Below are positions 53,049 to 62,768 of a DNA stretch of 64,000 nt, one piece after another. The position numbers and the translations under genes were made by a program. This DNA is from Alistipes sp. (GTDB lineage Bacteria > Bacteroidota > Bacteroidia > Bacteroidales > Rikenellaceae): the NCBI GenBank assembly GCA_017937125.1, contig JAGBEH010000001.1:558001-622000 (forward strand), in the 5' to 3' direction. Each line of letters starts with the position of its first letter. The first letter of the stretch is position 1. The notes beneath the pieces are model-generated. The model worked only from the letters and a program-made list of their open reading frames with translations, was not told where the DNA came from and did not search any database.

Positions 53049-54086
53049 TCAATTTATTACGGGGGTGAGGTATTTCGTTACGGCATATCCTCCGCCGACA
53101 AGAAAAACGTATAATACGGCGGCCAAAACGAACGGCTTGGCTCCCGCTTTTTTGAACTTGTCGAAACTCGTTTCGCATCCGAGTGCCGTCATAGCCATCG
53201 TCAGCATAAACGTATCTACGGAGTTTATGGTATCGACGGCAGCCGCAGGCAGCAGATCGAACGAATTGAAGCCTATTACGGCCAAAAATCCGAACGCGAA
53301 CCAAGGTATCGTTATCTTGCCTGTTTTCCCGCTGCTTTTACCCTTTCCCTTTCGCTTGCGGGCGAGCGCCAGACTCATAACCACCAATACGGGCGCGAGC
53401 AGTATGACGCGTATCATCTTGACTATGATTGCGGGATCGGCTATCGCATCGTCCGCCATTGCGTTCCCTGCGCCTACAACGTGCGCCACTTCGTGCAGCG
53501 TCGCTCCCGTGTATATGCCCATCTCTTCGGGCGTAAGATCGAGAATCCCCGCACGCCACATCGCGGGGTAGAGGAACATCGACAGCGTACCGAATATCAC
53601 TACCGTCGAGACGGCGACCGCCGTTTTGTGCGGTTCGTTTTTGATTACGGGTTCTGCCCCCAAAACCGCTGCCGCTCCGCATATGGCGCTGCCCGTGGAT
53701 GTCAGCAGGGCCAGATCGTCGTCCATTTTCATCAGCCGTCCTGCGACTACGCCCAACAGCAGCGTGCCTGCGACGATTATGCAGTCGATGACTATTGCGG
53801 CAGTGCCGACAGCGACTACGCTCTGGAATGTCAGCCTGAAGCCGTAAAGCACTATGCCTGCGCGCAGTATCTGTTTCGAACAGAACAATACGCCCGGCAC
53901 CCACGTCTGCGGCAGGCGGTTGCGCAGTGAATTGGCATATATCATTCCGAGTATTATGCCGACGATGAGCGGCGAGAGGGACAGGTCTTTTACGAACTTG
54001 AAATCGGCGATGTAGAATGCCGAACAGGAAAAGAGCGTTATCAGCAGAATGCCGTGCAGAACGTTTGCGCGTTGTTCCGAAATCAT
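53049..54086 (-). CDS. YeiH family putative sulfate exporter
   Basis: A 345-residue inner-membrane protein with about ten predicted helices, of the UPF0324/YeiH family (PF03601). Annotated relatives are called putative sulfate exporters, without firm proof of substrate. Family blocks seen are SPLIVGIILGMIYANSLRN, LRAGIVLYGFRLT, LTSTGSAICGAAAVLGAEPV, TGATLHEVAHVVGAGNAM and LTMAMTALGCETSFDKFKKAG. The ATG at 54086 is chosen since the frame upstream lacks membrane character and a -7 box lies at 54130-54137. It stands alone between unrelated genes. Confidence 0.9.
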   Translation of the reverse strand: MISEQRANVLHGILLITLFSCSAFYIADFKFVKDLSLSPLIVGIILGMIYANSLRNRLPQTWVPGVLFCSKQILRAGIVLYGFRLTFQSVVAVGTAAIVIDCIIVAGTLLLGVVAGRLMKMDDDLALLTSTGSAICGAAAVLGAEPVIKNEPHKTAVAVSTVVIFGTLSMFLYPAMWRAGILDLTPEEMGIYTGATLHEVAHVVGAGNAMADDAIADPAIIVKMIRVILLAPVLVVMSLALARKRKGKGKSSGKTGKITIPWFAFGFLAVIGFNSFDLLPAAAVDTINSVDTFMLTMAMTALGCETSFDKFKKAGAKPFVLAAVLYVFLVGGGYAVTKYLTPVIN

Positions 54087-54129
54087 ATATTGTGCAGATG
54101 TTTGTTTGGTTCGAAATACAAATTTCCGA

Positions 54130-54137
54130 CAAATATA
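54130..54137 (-). promoter_or_regulatory. -7 box of the YeiH-type gene
   Basis: On the minus strand TATATTTG fits TAnnTTTG, 43 nt before the ATG at 54086, just beyond the terminator of the upstream gene. Confidence 0.5.
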
Positions 54138-54155
54138 TGCAAAATAGCATAAAAA

Positions 54156-54203
54156 TTTCGGGACGGCCCGCAAAAAACGTATGTTTCGCAAACCGTCCCG
54201 AAA
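54156..54203 (-). terminator. Terminator after the 54220 lipoprotein gene
   Basis: TTTCGGGACGG (54156-54166) pairs with CCGTCCCGAAA (54193-54203). Read on the minus strand the stem is followed by a run of T (ATTTTTATG). The 26-nt loop is long. Confidence 0.6.
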
Positions 54204-54219
54204 AATCGCGCGTCCGTCG

Positions 54220-57200
54220 TCAATCTATGTAGCTGCCGACGGATTGGTAGATATATTTCGCCATAGCCTCGAAGCCGCCTTCGTCGGGGTGGCAGCCCGT
54301 AGCTTTGGTGATTACGGTATTTCCTCTGTATGTCTCTATATCCTGAAAATCGACGCATCTGTACCCGTACAGTTCGCCGTAATGCGCTGCTATCTTGTGG
54401 ATTGTCTGGCGTGCGCCGTTGGGGATGTAGTCGCCTATCAGCATTACGACTTTGGCATTCGGATATTGCTGGCGTATCAGACGGATGAGCTTTATGTAGG
54501 CATTTACGAAACAGGTGTCGTCCAGCGCCTCGATAGCTTCGCGGGTCTCGGCTGCATCGGCCGTCGCGAAGCAGGCGGCGAACTCGGCATCGGAGGGATA
54601 TGTTTCGCCCGCTATCGCATAGTTCGGATAGAGACTTACGCTGCCGCGTCCCGAGACGTCGTTCGTACCGCCGTGTATGAGGATTACATCGGGATTTCCC
54701 ACGCCCTTGTCGATGAAACGGGCGACGAAATCGTGGCCGTACCAGTGTTCCGACGCGCACGAAGTGTCGGTGCTTCGGGTTACAAGCGTGCCCGACCAAG
54801 CTATGTTCATATCCAGTTTGGCATTGCTCATATAGTTGTATATCAGCTTGTACCAGTATGTCTGTATTGCGGATACCACGGTGCCTGTGGGGTAGAACGT
54901 GGCGTAACCCGCAGGAATATATCCGCTGAACGTGCTTATGGAGTCGCCTATGACGCTCACTTTCGTTTTGGCGACGATGACCGACGGTGCCGTATTTTCG
55001 GGAGCGGAGGAGGGTACGGGATAACCGTCCGTTCCCGCAATCCACGTGCAGGCCTGCACATCGGCGCCCGCCGAGGCGTTGTAGGCCGCAGCCGCAGCAT
55101 TGAGTTTGTCCAACAGGGTGCCGTTCGTCATACTCTGCTCATCCGTCTCGCTGCAATTCGTCATTACGGGATCGGATTCCAAATTGCGGCCTACCTTGCC
55201 TGTCGAAGACCAGTAACAGTTGTCGTACGCTACGTTTTTCGCCGTGCCGTACGATGCGCCGTACAGACCTCCGTATTGCAGTATGTTCGAATAGCTGTTG
55301 ATGGGGTTGCCTTCGTCGGATACGATGTCCGTAACGTTGAGGTTCGAGTAGCAGGCCGTGACGGTCGTATTGGCGCGTATGTATCCGCCCAAGCCTCCGA
55401 ACCCTGCGGCTACGGCTGTCCGGTCGAAGTTTATTCCGCCGACAAGTCCCGCGCAGTTCGCGATCGTTACGGCCTCTTTTTCTCCATCGTTGCACCAGCC
55501 GATTATGCCGCCTGCGATAGCGTAATTGTAGGTATTTTTGGATACTGCGGTCAAGTGTCCGCGATACAGACAGTTGATGATGCTTATCCCGTTGCGCGTG
55601 ACGTTCGTCTTTATCTGCCCGACGATGCCGCCCAATGCGAGATTGGCTGTTACGGGACAGTAGCAGGCGCAGTCGGAGATGCGCAGTACGTCGGTATCGG
55701 CATTGGGCAATACGCATCCTACGATGCCGCCCGTTCCGATATATGATACATTCGTATTATTGACATGCCCCTGCACTTCGGCATTGCCGCTTACGACGCA
55801 TTTGTCGATTATACCGCTGATTATGCTGCCGCAAATTCCGCCGTTGGATGCGTATTTGCACATTACGGACGCTTCGACGGTGCAGCCCGATATTTCGCCG
55901 TTGGCCCGCAACAGCGAGGTTATGCCGCCTACGTGATTCATAAGGCCTGTTATCTCGGCATTGTGTTTTACGGTGCAGCCCGAGATTTTGCCGCCGTCCG
56001 ACACTGCGGTGATACCTCCCACGAACTGGTTGGCTCCGCTTATGTATCCCTCGACGGTGCAGTCGGAGATCTCGCAGTTGATAGCATATGCGGCGATGCC
56101 TCCTATGACCGAGCAGCTGTTGTAGGCGGAAAACGCCGCTTTCGCACCCGATACGATACTGCCCGAGAGGCTGCAACCCGCGATTCTCGAATTTTCGCAG
56201 TATGCGGCGATGCCTGCCGTATAGATTTGTGCGGCGGCCGATACGGTTACCGAGTACGATTCGAGTCTCAGGTCGGTTATCTCCGCATCGGTTACCTCTC
56301 CGAACATTGCCGTGGGAGCCGTGCCGCGCGGGGTTACCGTCAGATTGGCGATCTTGTGGCCTTTGCCGTAGAAATGCCCTTTGAACGGAGTGATTGCGCT
56401 GAAAGCCTTGCCTTTCATATCGATGTCTGTCCCGAGCGCATAATATGCGGACGTGAAGTCCGTGTCGTCGTCGAAAGTGATTATCCCGTTGCACAGGTCC
56501 GACAGTCTGATGAGTTCTTCGGGTGTCGATATGATGAACGGCGATGTTTCGGTGCCCGAACCCTCGGCGAACGGTTTATCCTCTATCTGTACATTTCCGT
56601 TGCGATTCATCATCCTGCAACGCAGGTTGAATCCGAATGACTGGTTGGCATACGCGGCGCTCGATACCGAGACGGTCGTACTCGTCGAGTTGCCCGAATA
56701 GAAGCGGTAGGTTTTCAGGTCGCCCTGGTTGCTGGTAGGTACGAACCACATATTGAGATATTGTCCTACGCCCGTCAGTTTGCCTGTCGTATCTCTGTAG
56801 CCGCAGACGGGTATGTAGAGCATATCGCCCGTGGATTCCTGATAGAGATAATATCCGTATATGGTATTGACGGCACTGCCCCAACCGTGTCTGTTGAGTA
56901 TGTTTTTTTGCAGATAGTGGTATCCCGACGAAGAGTCGTCTACCACATAGCCGTAGGGGCAGGGGTCGTAGTCCGATTTGTAGGTGATCTCGTCTTTGTT
57001 CTGCGAGAACCACGCACGCTCCATTCCCGTGTACGGATTTATCAGCTCTTTCTGCCACCTGTTGCCTGCCGCGCCCGAAGCCCCGCTTTGAATCGCTCCG
57101 CTCGCATTTACATAGCAGGTGAAAAAGAGGTTGGGGTATTGCAGGGCGGTATCGAAGTCGTTGGCGTTGTTCGCCATCTTGAAATCCTGTCCGAACGCTC

Positions 57201-58626
57201 TGAATCCGTATTGTACCGCCACGCGGCTGTTCTCCTTGAACGGGGTCTCGGTAAGCGTCTTTATGCTTTTGGGGCCGGGGAACGGTTGCGGGCGGCCGTA
57301 TTGATAGTAGAGGCCGACTGCCGCCGTGGCATCCTCGTCCGTGATGCCCGTTACGTCCGCCACGCTCTTGGGAGCGTATGTGGCCCCGATGTTGCGGTCG
57401 AGAATCGCGTACATCGTGGTGTTGTCGCCGCCCTTTACGCGTATGGTCTTCGGCTTGTCGGTACACCATATATGCCACGTCCACAGTATGTGGTTCTCGG
57501 CATTTACGACCGCTATGAGGGCATTGCCCTCCGCGCCGCCGCCTGCGTATTCGAACGATACGCGCTCCGAAGCCGCATCATAGCATACTTTGTTTATCAG
57601 ATCCTTGTCCGAACTCCAGACGAGCTGCGCATATGCTATGTTCTCGATGCCCTTCGTGGCATTGATTTTTTTCGCCGCGAAAGAGTATGCCGCAACGTCG
57701 TCGCCCTGCGGAACCACATAGCAGTTCGCGACGCCTGCCGCATCGAGGGCTGCGACCGTTCGGGGCGCTATGGCCGCAAGGTCGATCGCCGCGAACGGTT
57801 TGATTTTGGAACGGTTTACCGTTACGGGCTCTTTTGTCGTGACCGAATAGGACCCGTCGGTAGTCCGTATGCAGAGATTCAGCGAGTTGTATGTTGCGGG
57901 CGGAACTATGAAGTAGAACGATTTCGCCGTGTCGCCCGTAAGTTGTATCGGCTCGTCGCAGGTGCCGTATATCCAGTTGAACGTCGTCCCGTGATATGTA
58001 CCCATCGTGAGCGCGGGGTTGTCCGCATCGCTTAAATCCACGGTCGTCGCTCCTGAAAGCGCAGCCCAGTCGATCACATTGTCGCGAAGCGCTATCGCCG
58101 TAACTTTTTGCGTACCCTTGAGCTTGACCTCGATATATCCGCAAAGGTTTTTGAAATCGAGGCGGGTGCCGCTGAGATGTGCGGCCATATGGTTCTGCCC
58201 ATCGCCGAATATTCGCTCGGAACCGTCGAGCGCCGTCGATTGCGGCAGAGATATGCTCAATCCGTTTTCATCCGACGATGCGCCCGTCGCATAGGGGTAG
58301 AATGCGTATTTCGTATCGGTCGGAACCGAAAATACGGCGGTTCCGTTTTCGGCAATCCCCGTTATCGGACATTCGGTGATCGTGCCGTCTTCCGACACGG
58401 CTCCGATGACGTCCGAATCGCTCCACGCGATTTTTCCGCCCTCGCCGTTGTCGGTGAGGGTAGTGCGCGTATCGTCTTTTTGCGCATCGTCTCCGTATTC
58501 GAGCGATGCCGTTACCTCCATCATCGTCTTTTCGACGATGTTTCCGTTTTGGTCCGTAGTGTCGTCTTTCGTACAGCCGACAGCCATTGCGGCGGACAAT
58601 ATGCCAAGCAGCAGATATTTTCTCAT
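54220..58626 (-). CDS. 1468-residue lipoprotein: fimbrillin-like, FISUMP-like, GLUG and SGNH hydrolase regions
   Basis: A very large surface lipoprotein; the signal MRKYLLLGILSAAMAVGC ends at Cys18. Residues about 30-290 are fimbrillin-like (GGKIAWSDSDVIGAVSEDGT). About 405-670 resemble the FISUMP domain (AILDRNIGAT, YIPVCGYRD, FGFNLRCRM). About 700-1130 are a GLUG beta-helix region with repeated GGI/GGIVG turns and many cysteines (ISDCTVEGY, ISGCTVKHN). About 1215-1468 form an SGNH/GDSL hydrolase with GDS near 1228 (VIGDSISTFSGYIP), GTNDV near 1322 and HPDEGG near 1446, so the catalytic set looks complete. An esterase displayed on a long adhesin-like stalk is the simplest reading; its substrate is unknown. 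Confidence 0.8.
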   Translation of the reverse strand: MRKYLLLGILSAAMAVGCTKDDTTDQNGNIVEKTMMEVTASLEYGDDAQKDDTRTTLTDNGEGGKIAWSDSDVIGAVSEDGTITECPITGIAENGTAVFSVPTDTKYAFYPYATGASSDENGLSISLPQSTALDGSERIFGDGQNHMAAHLSGTRLDFKNLCGYIEVKLKGTQKVTAIALRDNVIDWAALSGATTVDLSDADNPALTMGTYHGTTFNWIYGTCDEPIQLTGDTAKSFYFIVPPATYNSLNLCIRTTDGSYSVTTKEPVTVNRSKIKPFAAIDLAAIAPRTVAALDAAGVANCYVVPQGDDVAAYSFAAKKINATKGIENIAYAQLVWSSDKDLINKVCYDAASERVSFEYAGGGAEGNALIAVVNAENHILWTWHIWCTDKPKTIRVKGGDNTTMYAILDRNIGATYAPKSVADVTGITDEDATAAVGLYYQYGRPQPFPGPKSIKTLTETPFKENSRVAVQYGFRAFGQDFKMANNANDFDTALQYPNLFFTCYVNASGAIQSGASGAAGNRWQKELINPYTGMERAWFSQNKDEITYKSDYDPCPYGYVVDDSSSGYHYLQKNILNRHGWGSAVNTIYGYYLYQESTGDMLYIPVCGYRDTTGKLTGVGQYLNMWFVPTSNQGDLKTYRFYSGNSTSTTVSVSSAAYANQSFGFNLRCRMMNRNGNVQIEDKPFAEGSGTETSPFIISTPEELIRLSDLCNGIITFDDDTDFTSAYYALGTDIDMKGKAFSAITPFKGHFYGKGHKIANLTVTPRGTAPTAMFGEVTDAEITDLRLESYSVTVSAAAQIYTAGIAAYCENSRIAGCSLSGSIVSGAKAAFSAYNSCSVIGGIAAYAINCEISDCTVEGYISGANQFVGGITAVSDGGKISGCTVKHNAEITGLMNHVGGITSLLRANGEISGCTVEASVMCKYASNGGICGSIISGIIDKCVVSGNAEVQGHVNNTNVSYIGTGGIVGCVLPNADTDVLRISDCACYCPVTANLALGGIVGQIKTNVTRNGISIINCLYRGHLTAVSKNTYNYAIAGGIIGWCNDGEKEAVTIANCAGLVGGINFDRTAVAAGFGGLGGYIRANTTVTACYSNLNVTDIVSDEGNPINSYSNILQYGGLYGASYGTAKNVAYDNCYWSSTGKVGRNLESDPVMTNCSETDEQSMTNGTLLDKLNAAAAAYNASAGADVQACTWIAGTDGYPVPSSAPENTAPSVIVAKTKVSVIGDSISTFSGYIPAGYATFYPTGTVVSAIQTYWYKLIYNYMSNAKLDMNIAWSGTLVTRSTDTSCASEHWYGHDFVARFIDKGVGNPDVILIHGGTNDVSGRGSVSLYPNYAIAGETYPSDAEFAACFATADAAETREAIEALDDTCFVNAYIKLIRLIRQQYPNAKVVMLIGDYIPNGARQTIHKIAAHYGELYGYRCVDFQDIETYRGNTVITKATGCHPDEGGFEAMAKYIYQSVGSYID

Positions 58627-58649
58627 AATATAAGTCGGTGTTAGGTCGG

Positions 58650-58793
58650 TCAGATGAATTCCTGCTCTTCGTCTTTGGTTACCTCTTCGATGTCGGACGA
58701 AACGGCGAAGCCACGTTCTATCCGCAATGATCTGATTGCCGTAATGTCGGGTTTCTCATACCCGCTTACGACGGATTTCGTTTTGTGCAGCAT
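58650..58793 (-). CDS. Small GYExP/ERGFAVS peptide, 47 residues
   Basis: A 47-residue protein whose core is SGYEKPDITAIRSLRIERGF then AVSSD, ending in an acidic tail EEVTKDEEQEFI. GYE-P and ERGFAVS match the peptide at 11550, and it likewise sits just before a large GLUG lipoprotein, here 23 nt upstream. No signal peptide or membrane helix is seen. Being so short it could be doubted alone, but the shared core, the placement and the leader motif make it credible. It lies 43 nt after the MscS gene and may be co-transcribed with it. Function unknown. Confidence 0.65.
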   Translation of the reverse strand: MLHKTKSVVSGYEKPDITAIRSLRIERGFAVSSDIEEVTKDEEQEFI

Positions 58794-58806
58794 ACGGTTT
58801 TGCAGT

Positions 58807-58816
58807 GTTTTTAGGT
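58807..58816 (-). promoter_or_regulatory. ACCTAAAAAC leader motif, copy 4
   Basis: On the minus strand ACCTAAAAAC lies 13 nt before the ATG at 58793, identical to the copies at 9172 and 11533 in the other GLUG locus, about 47 kb away. Confidence 0.35.
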
Positions 58817-58836
58817 TTTTGTTTATGGTTGAAATT

Positions 58837-59763
58837 TTATTCGTTTTTCAGATGGACATCCATTTGCGGGAAGGGGAAATCGATGCCTTTTTGCGGGAGT
58901 GTCTTGTATATCTTCTCGTTCATCGAGAAAAATACGTTCCAGTAGTCGGCGTTTTTCACCCACATTCTCGCCGACAGGTTTACCGAACTGTCGGCCAATG
59001 CCGCTACATGCACCACAGGTTCAGGCGTATCCATAATGCGCTTGTCGTTCCTGCACAGTTCGAGAATCGCGGCGCGTGCCGTATCTACGTCGTTACCGTA
59101 GGATATGCCTACCGAGATATCCACGCGGCGCAGTTCCGCAGCCGAGTAGTTGTCGATTATCGCCGACGAAATGGAACTGTTCGGGATGTAGATGGTCTGG
59201 TTGTCGGCCGTTTGTATCTTCGTCGAGAAGAGCATTATCTCGGTTACGGTGCCCGACTGTCCCTGTGCCGATATGAAATCGCCGACACGATAGGGTTTCA
59301 GAAGCAGTATCATAACTCCGCCCGCGAAATTCTGCATCGTGCCGCTCAGCGCCATACCTATGGCTAAAGTCGCCGATGCGAAGAGCGCGATTATCGACGT
59401 TACGTTTACGCCGAGCATCTGTACGACCGTGAGAATCAGCAGCAGCGTGAATACGACCTTGACGAGATTGCGTAAAAACGACCGCAGCGAAGCGTCCACT
59501 TTGCGGCGGTTGAATGCTGCGTCGAGAATGGCTATTATGCGGCGGATTATCCATCGGCCGATGAACCATACGAGCAGTGCGCCCGCGAGTTTTATCGCTA
59601 CCCAGATGGCATCGTTGGCCATATTCATAAAGAACTCGCGATAGTCGGTGTGGATTACCTTGTCTATCGTCTGTGCGAGATTGGCTTTTTGGATGCTGTC
59701 GGGCACGATAAGCGGCACCGCATCTTCGGCTTGTGTGAAAAGAAAAGATAACGGGTTGAACAT
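58837..59763 (-). CDS. MscS family mechanosensitive channel
   Basis: A 308-residue small-conductance mechanosensitive channel that opens on hypo-osmotic shock. Three membrane helices lie around residues 50-75, 95-120 and 125-155. The pore helix TM3 is SIIALFASATLAIGMALSGT followed by MQNFAGGVMILLLKPYRVGD, with the Ala/Gly packing expected. A beta domain (TVTEIMLFSTKIQTADNQTI, then YIPNSSI) and a C-terminal alpha/beta domain follow. The extended N-terminus of about 45 residues may be a signal or helix. Confidence 0.94.
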   Translation of the reverse strand: MFNPLSFLFTQAEDAVPLIVPDSIQKANLAQTIDKVIHTDYREFFMNMANDAIWVAIKLAGALLVWFIGRWIIRRIIAILDAAFNRRKVDASLRSFLRNLVKVVFTLLLILTVVQMLGVNVTSIIALFASATLAIGMALSGTMQNFAGGVMILLLKPYRVGDFISAQGQSGTVTEIMLFSTKIQTADNQTIYIPNSSISSAIIDNYSAAELRRVDISVGISYGNDVDTARAAILELCRNDKRIMDTPEPVVHVAALADSSVNLSARMWVKNADYWNVFFSMNEKIYKTLPQKGIDFPFPQMDVHLKNE

Positions 59764-59791
59764 AATATCGGTTTAGCTTGTTTTATTACGG

Positions 59792-59822
59792 CAAATATAC
59801 TAAAATAGGCGGTAAAAGCAAA
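59792..59822 (-). promoter_or_regulatory. Consensus promoter of the MscS gene
   Basis: On the minus strand TTTG (59822-59819), 19 nt and TATATTTG (59799-59792) match consensus at both boxes, with a leader of about 24 nt. Confidence 0.7.
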
Positions 59823-60022
59823 ATTTATTCGACCGCTGCGGACGAATGATTCGCGGCACGGTCGAGGGTGGCGGGAACGTCGTTATCGGCACCGTTTGCC
59901 TTGCGAAAATGCCGACATTGTGTCGTGCCCGACTTTTAATGCCGCCAAATCGTCTGAAAACGGCCTAAAACGGAGGATTTTGTCGTCATACATCCCGAAA
60001 AATGATAAAATCGAATGGCAAA
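59823..60022. other. Spacer between mscS and gyrA promoters
   Basis: The 407-bp gap 59764-60170 holds the two divergent promoters. Between them I see no gene with family features and no repeat. Confidence 0.5.
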
Positions 60023-60054
60023 ATTGCTTATTTGTGAAAAAAACACTATTTTTG
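60023..60054 (+). promoter_or_regulatory. Promoter of gyrA
   Basis: ATTG (60023-60026), 20 nt and TATTTTTG (60047-60054) are close to consensus. The predicted leader to the ATG at 60171 is about 110 nt. Confidence 0.55.
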
Positions 60055-60170
60055 TCTATTCCGTTTTGCGGTTATTTCCGACTGACGGGCAGCGGTGCCC
60101 GACGGAAATGACGCATCGGGAAGATTGAAAACGATAGAATTGAAAGAGAAATAATTCTGAACTTAAATTT

Positions 60171-62729
60171 ATGCTTACGGAAGAAGAAAAAAATGCGGGT
60201 TTGGTAGGCCGTATCGAACGCGTCAATATCGAGGAGCAGATGAAGACGGCGTATATCGACTATTCTATGTCGGTTATCGTTTCGCGTGCGCTGCCCGATG
60301 TGCGCGACGGTCTGAAACCCGTGCACCGTCGTATCCTTTACGATATGAGTGCCGAACTGAATTTGTATTCCGACAAGCCGACGCGTAAGTCGGCGCGTAT
60401 CGTCGGTGACGTGCTCGGTAAGTTCCACCCTCACGGCGACATTTCCGTCTACGACGCTATGGTGCGTCTAGCGCAGGACTGGAGTATGCGTTATCCGCTG
60501 GTCGAGGGACAGGGTAACTTCGGTTCGATGGACGGCGACTCGCCTGCGGCTATGCGTTACACCGAGGCGCGTATGAAGAAGATCACGGACGAGGTGATGG
60601 CCGACATCGACAAGGAGACTATCGACTGGACGCTCAACTTCGACGATACTATTCCCGAACCTACGGTATTGCCGACCAAAATCCCGCTGCTGTTGGTCAA
60701 TGGCGCGAGCGGTATCGCCGTAGGTATGGCTACGAATATGGCTCCCCATAATTTGGGCGAGGTGGTGGATGCCTGCTGCGCGTATGTGGACAATCCCGAC
60801 ATCGAGTGCGAGGATCTGCTTCATTTCGTCAAGGGTCCCGATTTCCCGACCGGAGGTATCATATACGGTTACGACGGTGTCCGCGAGGCGCTGCTTACGG
60901 GACGCGGCCGCGTTATGATGCGTGCCAAGACGGAGATAGAGCACACGGCGAGCGGCCGCGAGTGCATCGTGGTGACCGAGATTCCCTATATGGTGAACAA
61001 GGCGGAGATGATAAAGAAGATCGCCGATCTGGTGAACGAAAAGAAGATAGAGGGCATATCCTATATAAATGACGAGAGCGACCGCAGCGGTATGCGAATA
61101 GTCATCTACGTAAAGCAGGATGCCGTGTCGAGTGTCGTGCTGAACACGTTGTACAAGAATACGCCGTTGCAGACATCGTTCGCCGTTAATAATATAGCAT
61201 TGGTGAACGGACGTCCCCAGCTGTTGAATCTCAAGGATCTTATCCGCCATTTCATTGACCATCGCCACGACGTGGTGGTACGGCGTACGCGCTTCGACCT
61301 GCGCAAGGCCGAGGAGCGTCTGCATATAGTGCTCGGTCTGTTGATCGCTCAGGATAATATCGACGAGGTAATCCGCATCATACGTGCCGCCAAGTCCGTC
61401 GATGAGGCCAAGGCGAACCTTATGGAGCGTTTCGGACTGTCCGAGTTGCAGGCTGCGGCCATTGTCGAGATGCGCCTGCGTGCACTTACGGGTCTCGAAC
61501 ACGGCAAACTCGTAGCCGAGCGCGATGAACTGGAACGCCAGATAGCTTACTTCAAGGAGGTTCTGGCCGATGAAAAAGAGCAGTTCCGCATCGTGAAGGA
61601 GGAACTGATCGATATGAAGGAGAAATACGGCGACGAACGCCGTTCGGAAATCGTATATGCATCCGAGGAGTTCAATCCCGAGGATTTCTATGCCGACGAC
61701 GATATGGTTATTACCATATCCCATATGGGATATATCAAGCGTACGTCGCTCGCCGAATACCGCACTCAGAACCGCGGCGGCGTAGGTGCCAAGGGCAGCG
61801 CTACGCGCGACGAGGATTTCATCGAGCATATTTACGTGGCCACGATGCACAATACGATGCTCTTTTTCACCGAAAAAGGCCGCTGCTATTGGCTCAAGGT
61901 ATACGAAATTCCCGAAGGAACGCGTTCTTCGAAAGGGCGCGCAATTCAGAACGTCATTCAGATCGAGCCCGACGACAAGGTGCGCGCATACATCAACGTC
62001 AAGAAACTCAACGACGCGGAGTATGTGGACAACAATTATATAATAATGTGTACCAAGAACGGAACGATCAAGAAGACCAAGCTCGAAGCGTATTCGCGTC
62101 CGCGTGCTAACGGCGTGAACGCTATCGTCATCCGCGAGGGCGACAGCCTTATCGAGGCGAAGCTGACGAGCGGCAATGCCGAGGTGATGATCGCTGCGCG
62201 CGATGGCAAGGCCATCCGCTTCAACGAGCAGACGGTGCGTCCTATCGGACGTGTCGGCGCAGGCGTTCGCGGTATCTCCGTCGAGGGCGACGACGAGGTG
62301 GTAGGTATGATCTGTCTCGAACCCGAAAGCGGTCAGGATGTGCTTGTCCTGAGTGAAAACGGATACGGCAAACGTACCGATCTGGACGAGTACCGCGTAA
62401 CCAATCGCGGCGGCAAGGGCGTCAAGACGATAAACGTTACCGAGAAGACGGGCAAGCTGATATCTATTCAGGCCGTAACCGATGAGAACGATCTGATGAT
62501 TATCAACCGTTCGGGCCTGACGATACGTACTTCCGTATCGCAGATACGTTTGGCGGGACGCGCCACGCAGGGTGTTCGCATAATCAATTTGCGTGAAGGC
62601 GATGCCATCGCTTCGGTTATGGCCGTACCTTCGAGCGAAGAGGAGAGTGTCGGAAACGACGCCGGGAATGCATCGGAAGCAGTGTCGGAAAATGAGGCAC
62701 GGCAGTCAGAAACGCCTGCACAGGAATAA
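60171..62729 (+). CDS. gyrA: DNA gyrase subunit A
   Basis: An 852-residue type II topoisomerase subunit that cuts and rejoins DNA during negative supercoiling. [20 protein letters not shown] and [19 protein letters not shown] surround the quinolone-pocket region, and the catalytic Tyr is in [10 protein letters not shown]. The GyrA box region reads [10 protein letters not shown], followed by six-bladed beta-pinwheel repeats (for example [18 protein letters not shown] and [14 protein letters not shown]). An acidic tail of about 35 residues ends the protein. At 852 residues it is complete. Confidence 0.97.
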   Translation: MLTEEEKNAGLVGRIERVNIEEQMKTAYIDYSMSVIVSRALPDVRDGLKPVHRRILYDMSAELNLYSDKPTRKSARIVGDVLGKFHPHGDISVYDAMVRLAQDWSMRYPLVEGQGNFGSMDGDSPAAMRYTEARMKKITDEVMADIDKETIDWTLNFDDTIPEPTVLPTKIPLLLVNGASGIAVGMATNMAPHNLGEVVDACCAYVDNPDIECEDLLHFVKGPDFPTGGIIYGYDGVREALLTGRGRVMMRAKTEIEHTASGRECIVVTEIPYMVNKAEMIKKIADLVNEKKIEGISYINDESDRSGMRIVIYVKQDAVSSVVLNTLYKNTPLQTSFAVNNIALVNGRPQLLNLKDLIRHFIDHRHDVVVRRTRFDLRKAEERLHIVLGLLIAQDNIDEVIRIIRAAKSVDEAKANLMERFGLSELQAAAIVEMRLRALTGLEHGKLVAERDELERQIAYFKEVLADEKEQFRIVKEELIDMKEKYGDERRSEIVYASEEFNPEDFYADDDMVITISHMGYIKRTSLAEYRTQNRGGVGAKGSATRDEDFIEHIYVATMHNTMLFFTEKGRCYWLKVYEIPEGTRSSKGRAIQNVIQIEPDDKVRAYINVKKLNDAEYVDNNYIIMCTKNGTIKKTKLEAYSRPRANGVNAIVIREGDSLIEAKLTSGNAEVMIAARDGKAIRFNEQTVRPIGRVGAGVRGISVEGDDEVVGMICLEPESGQDVLVLSENGYGKRTDLDEYRVTNRGGKGVKTINVTEKTGKLISIQAVTDENDLMIINRSGLTIRTSVSQIRLAGRATQGVRIINLREGDAIASVMAVPSSEEESVGNDAGNASEAVSENEARQSETPAQE

Positions 62730-62768
62730 GTCGAAAAATTGATATAACCAAAACTAAACTTCAAAATT

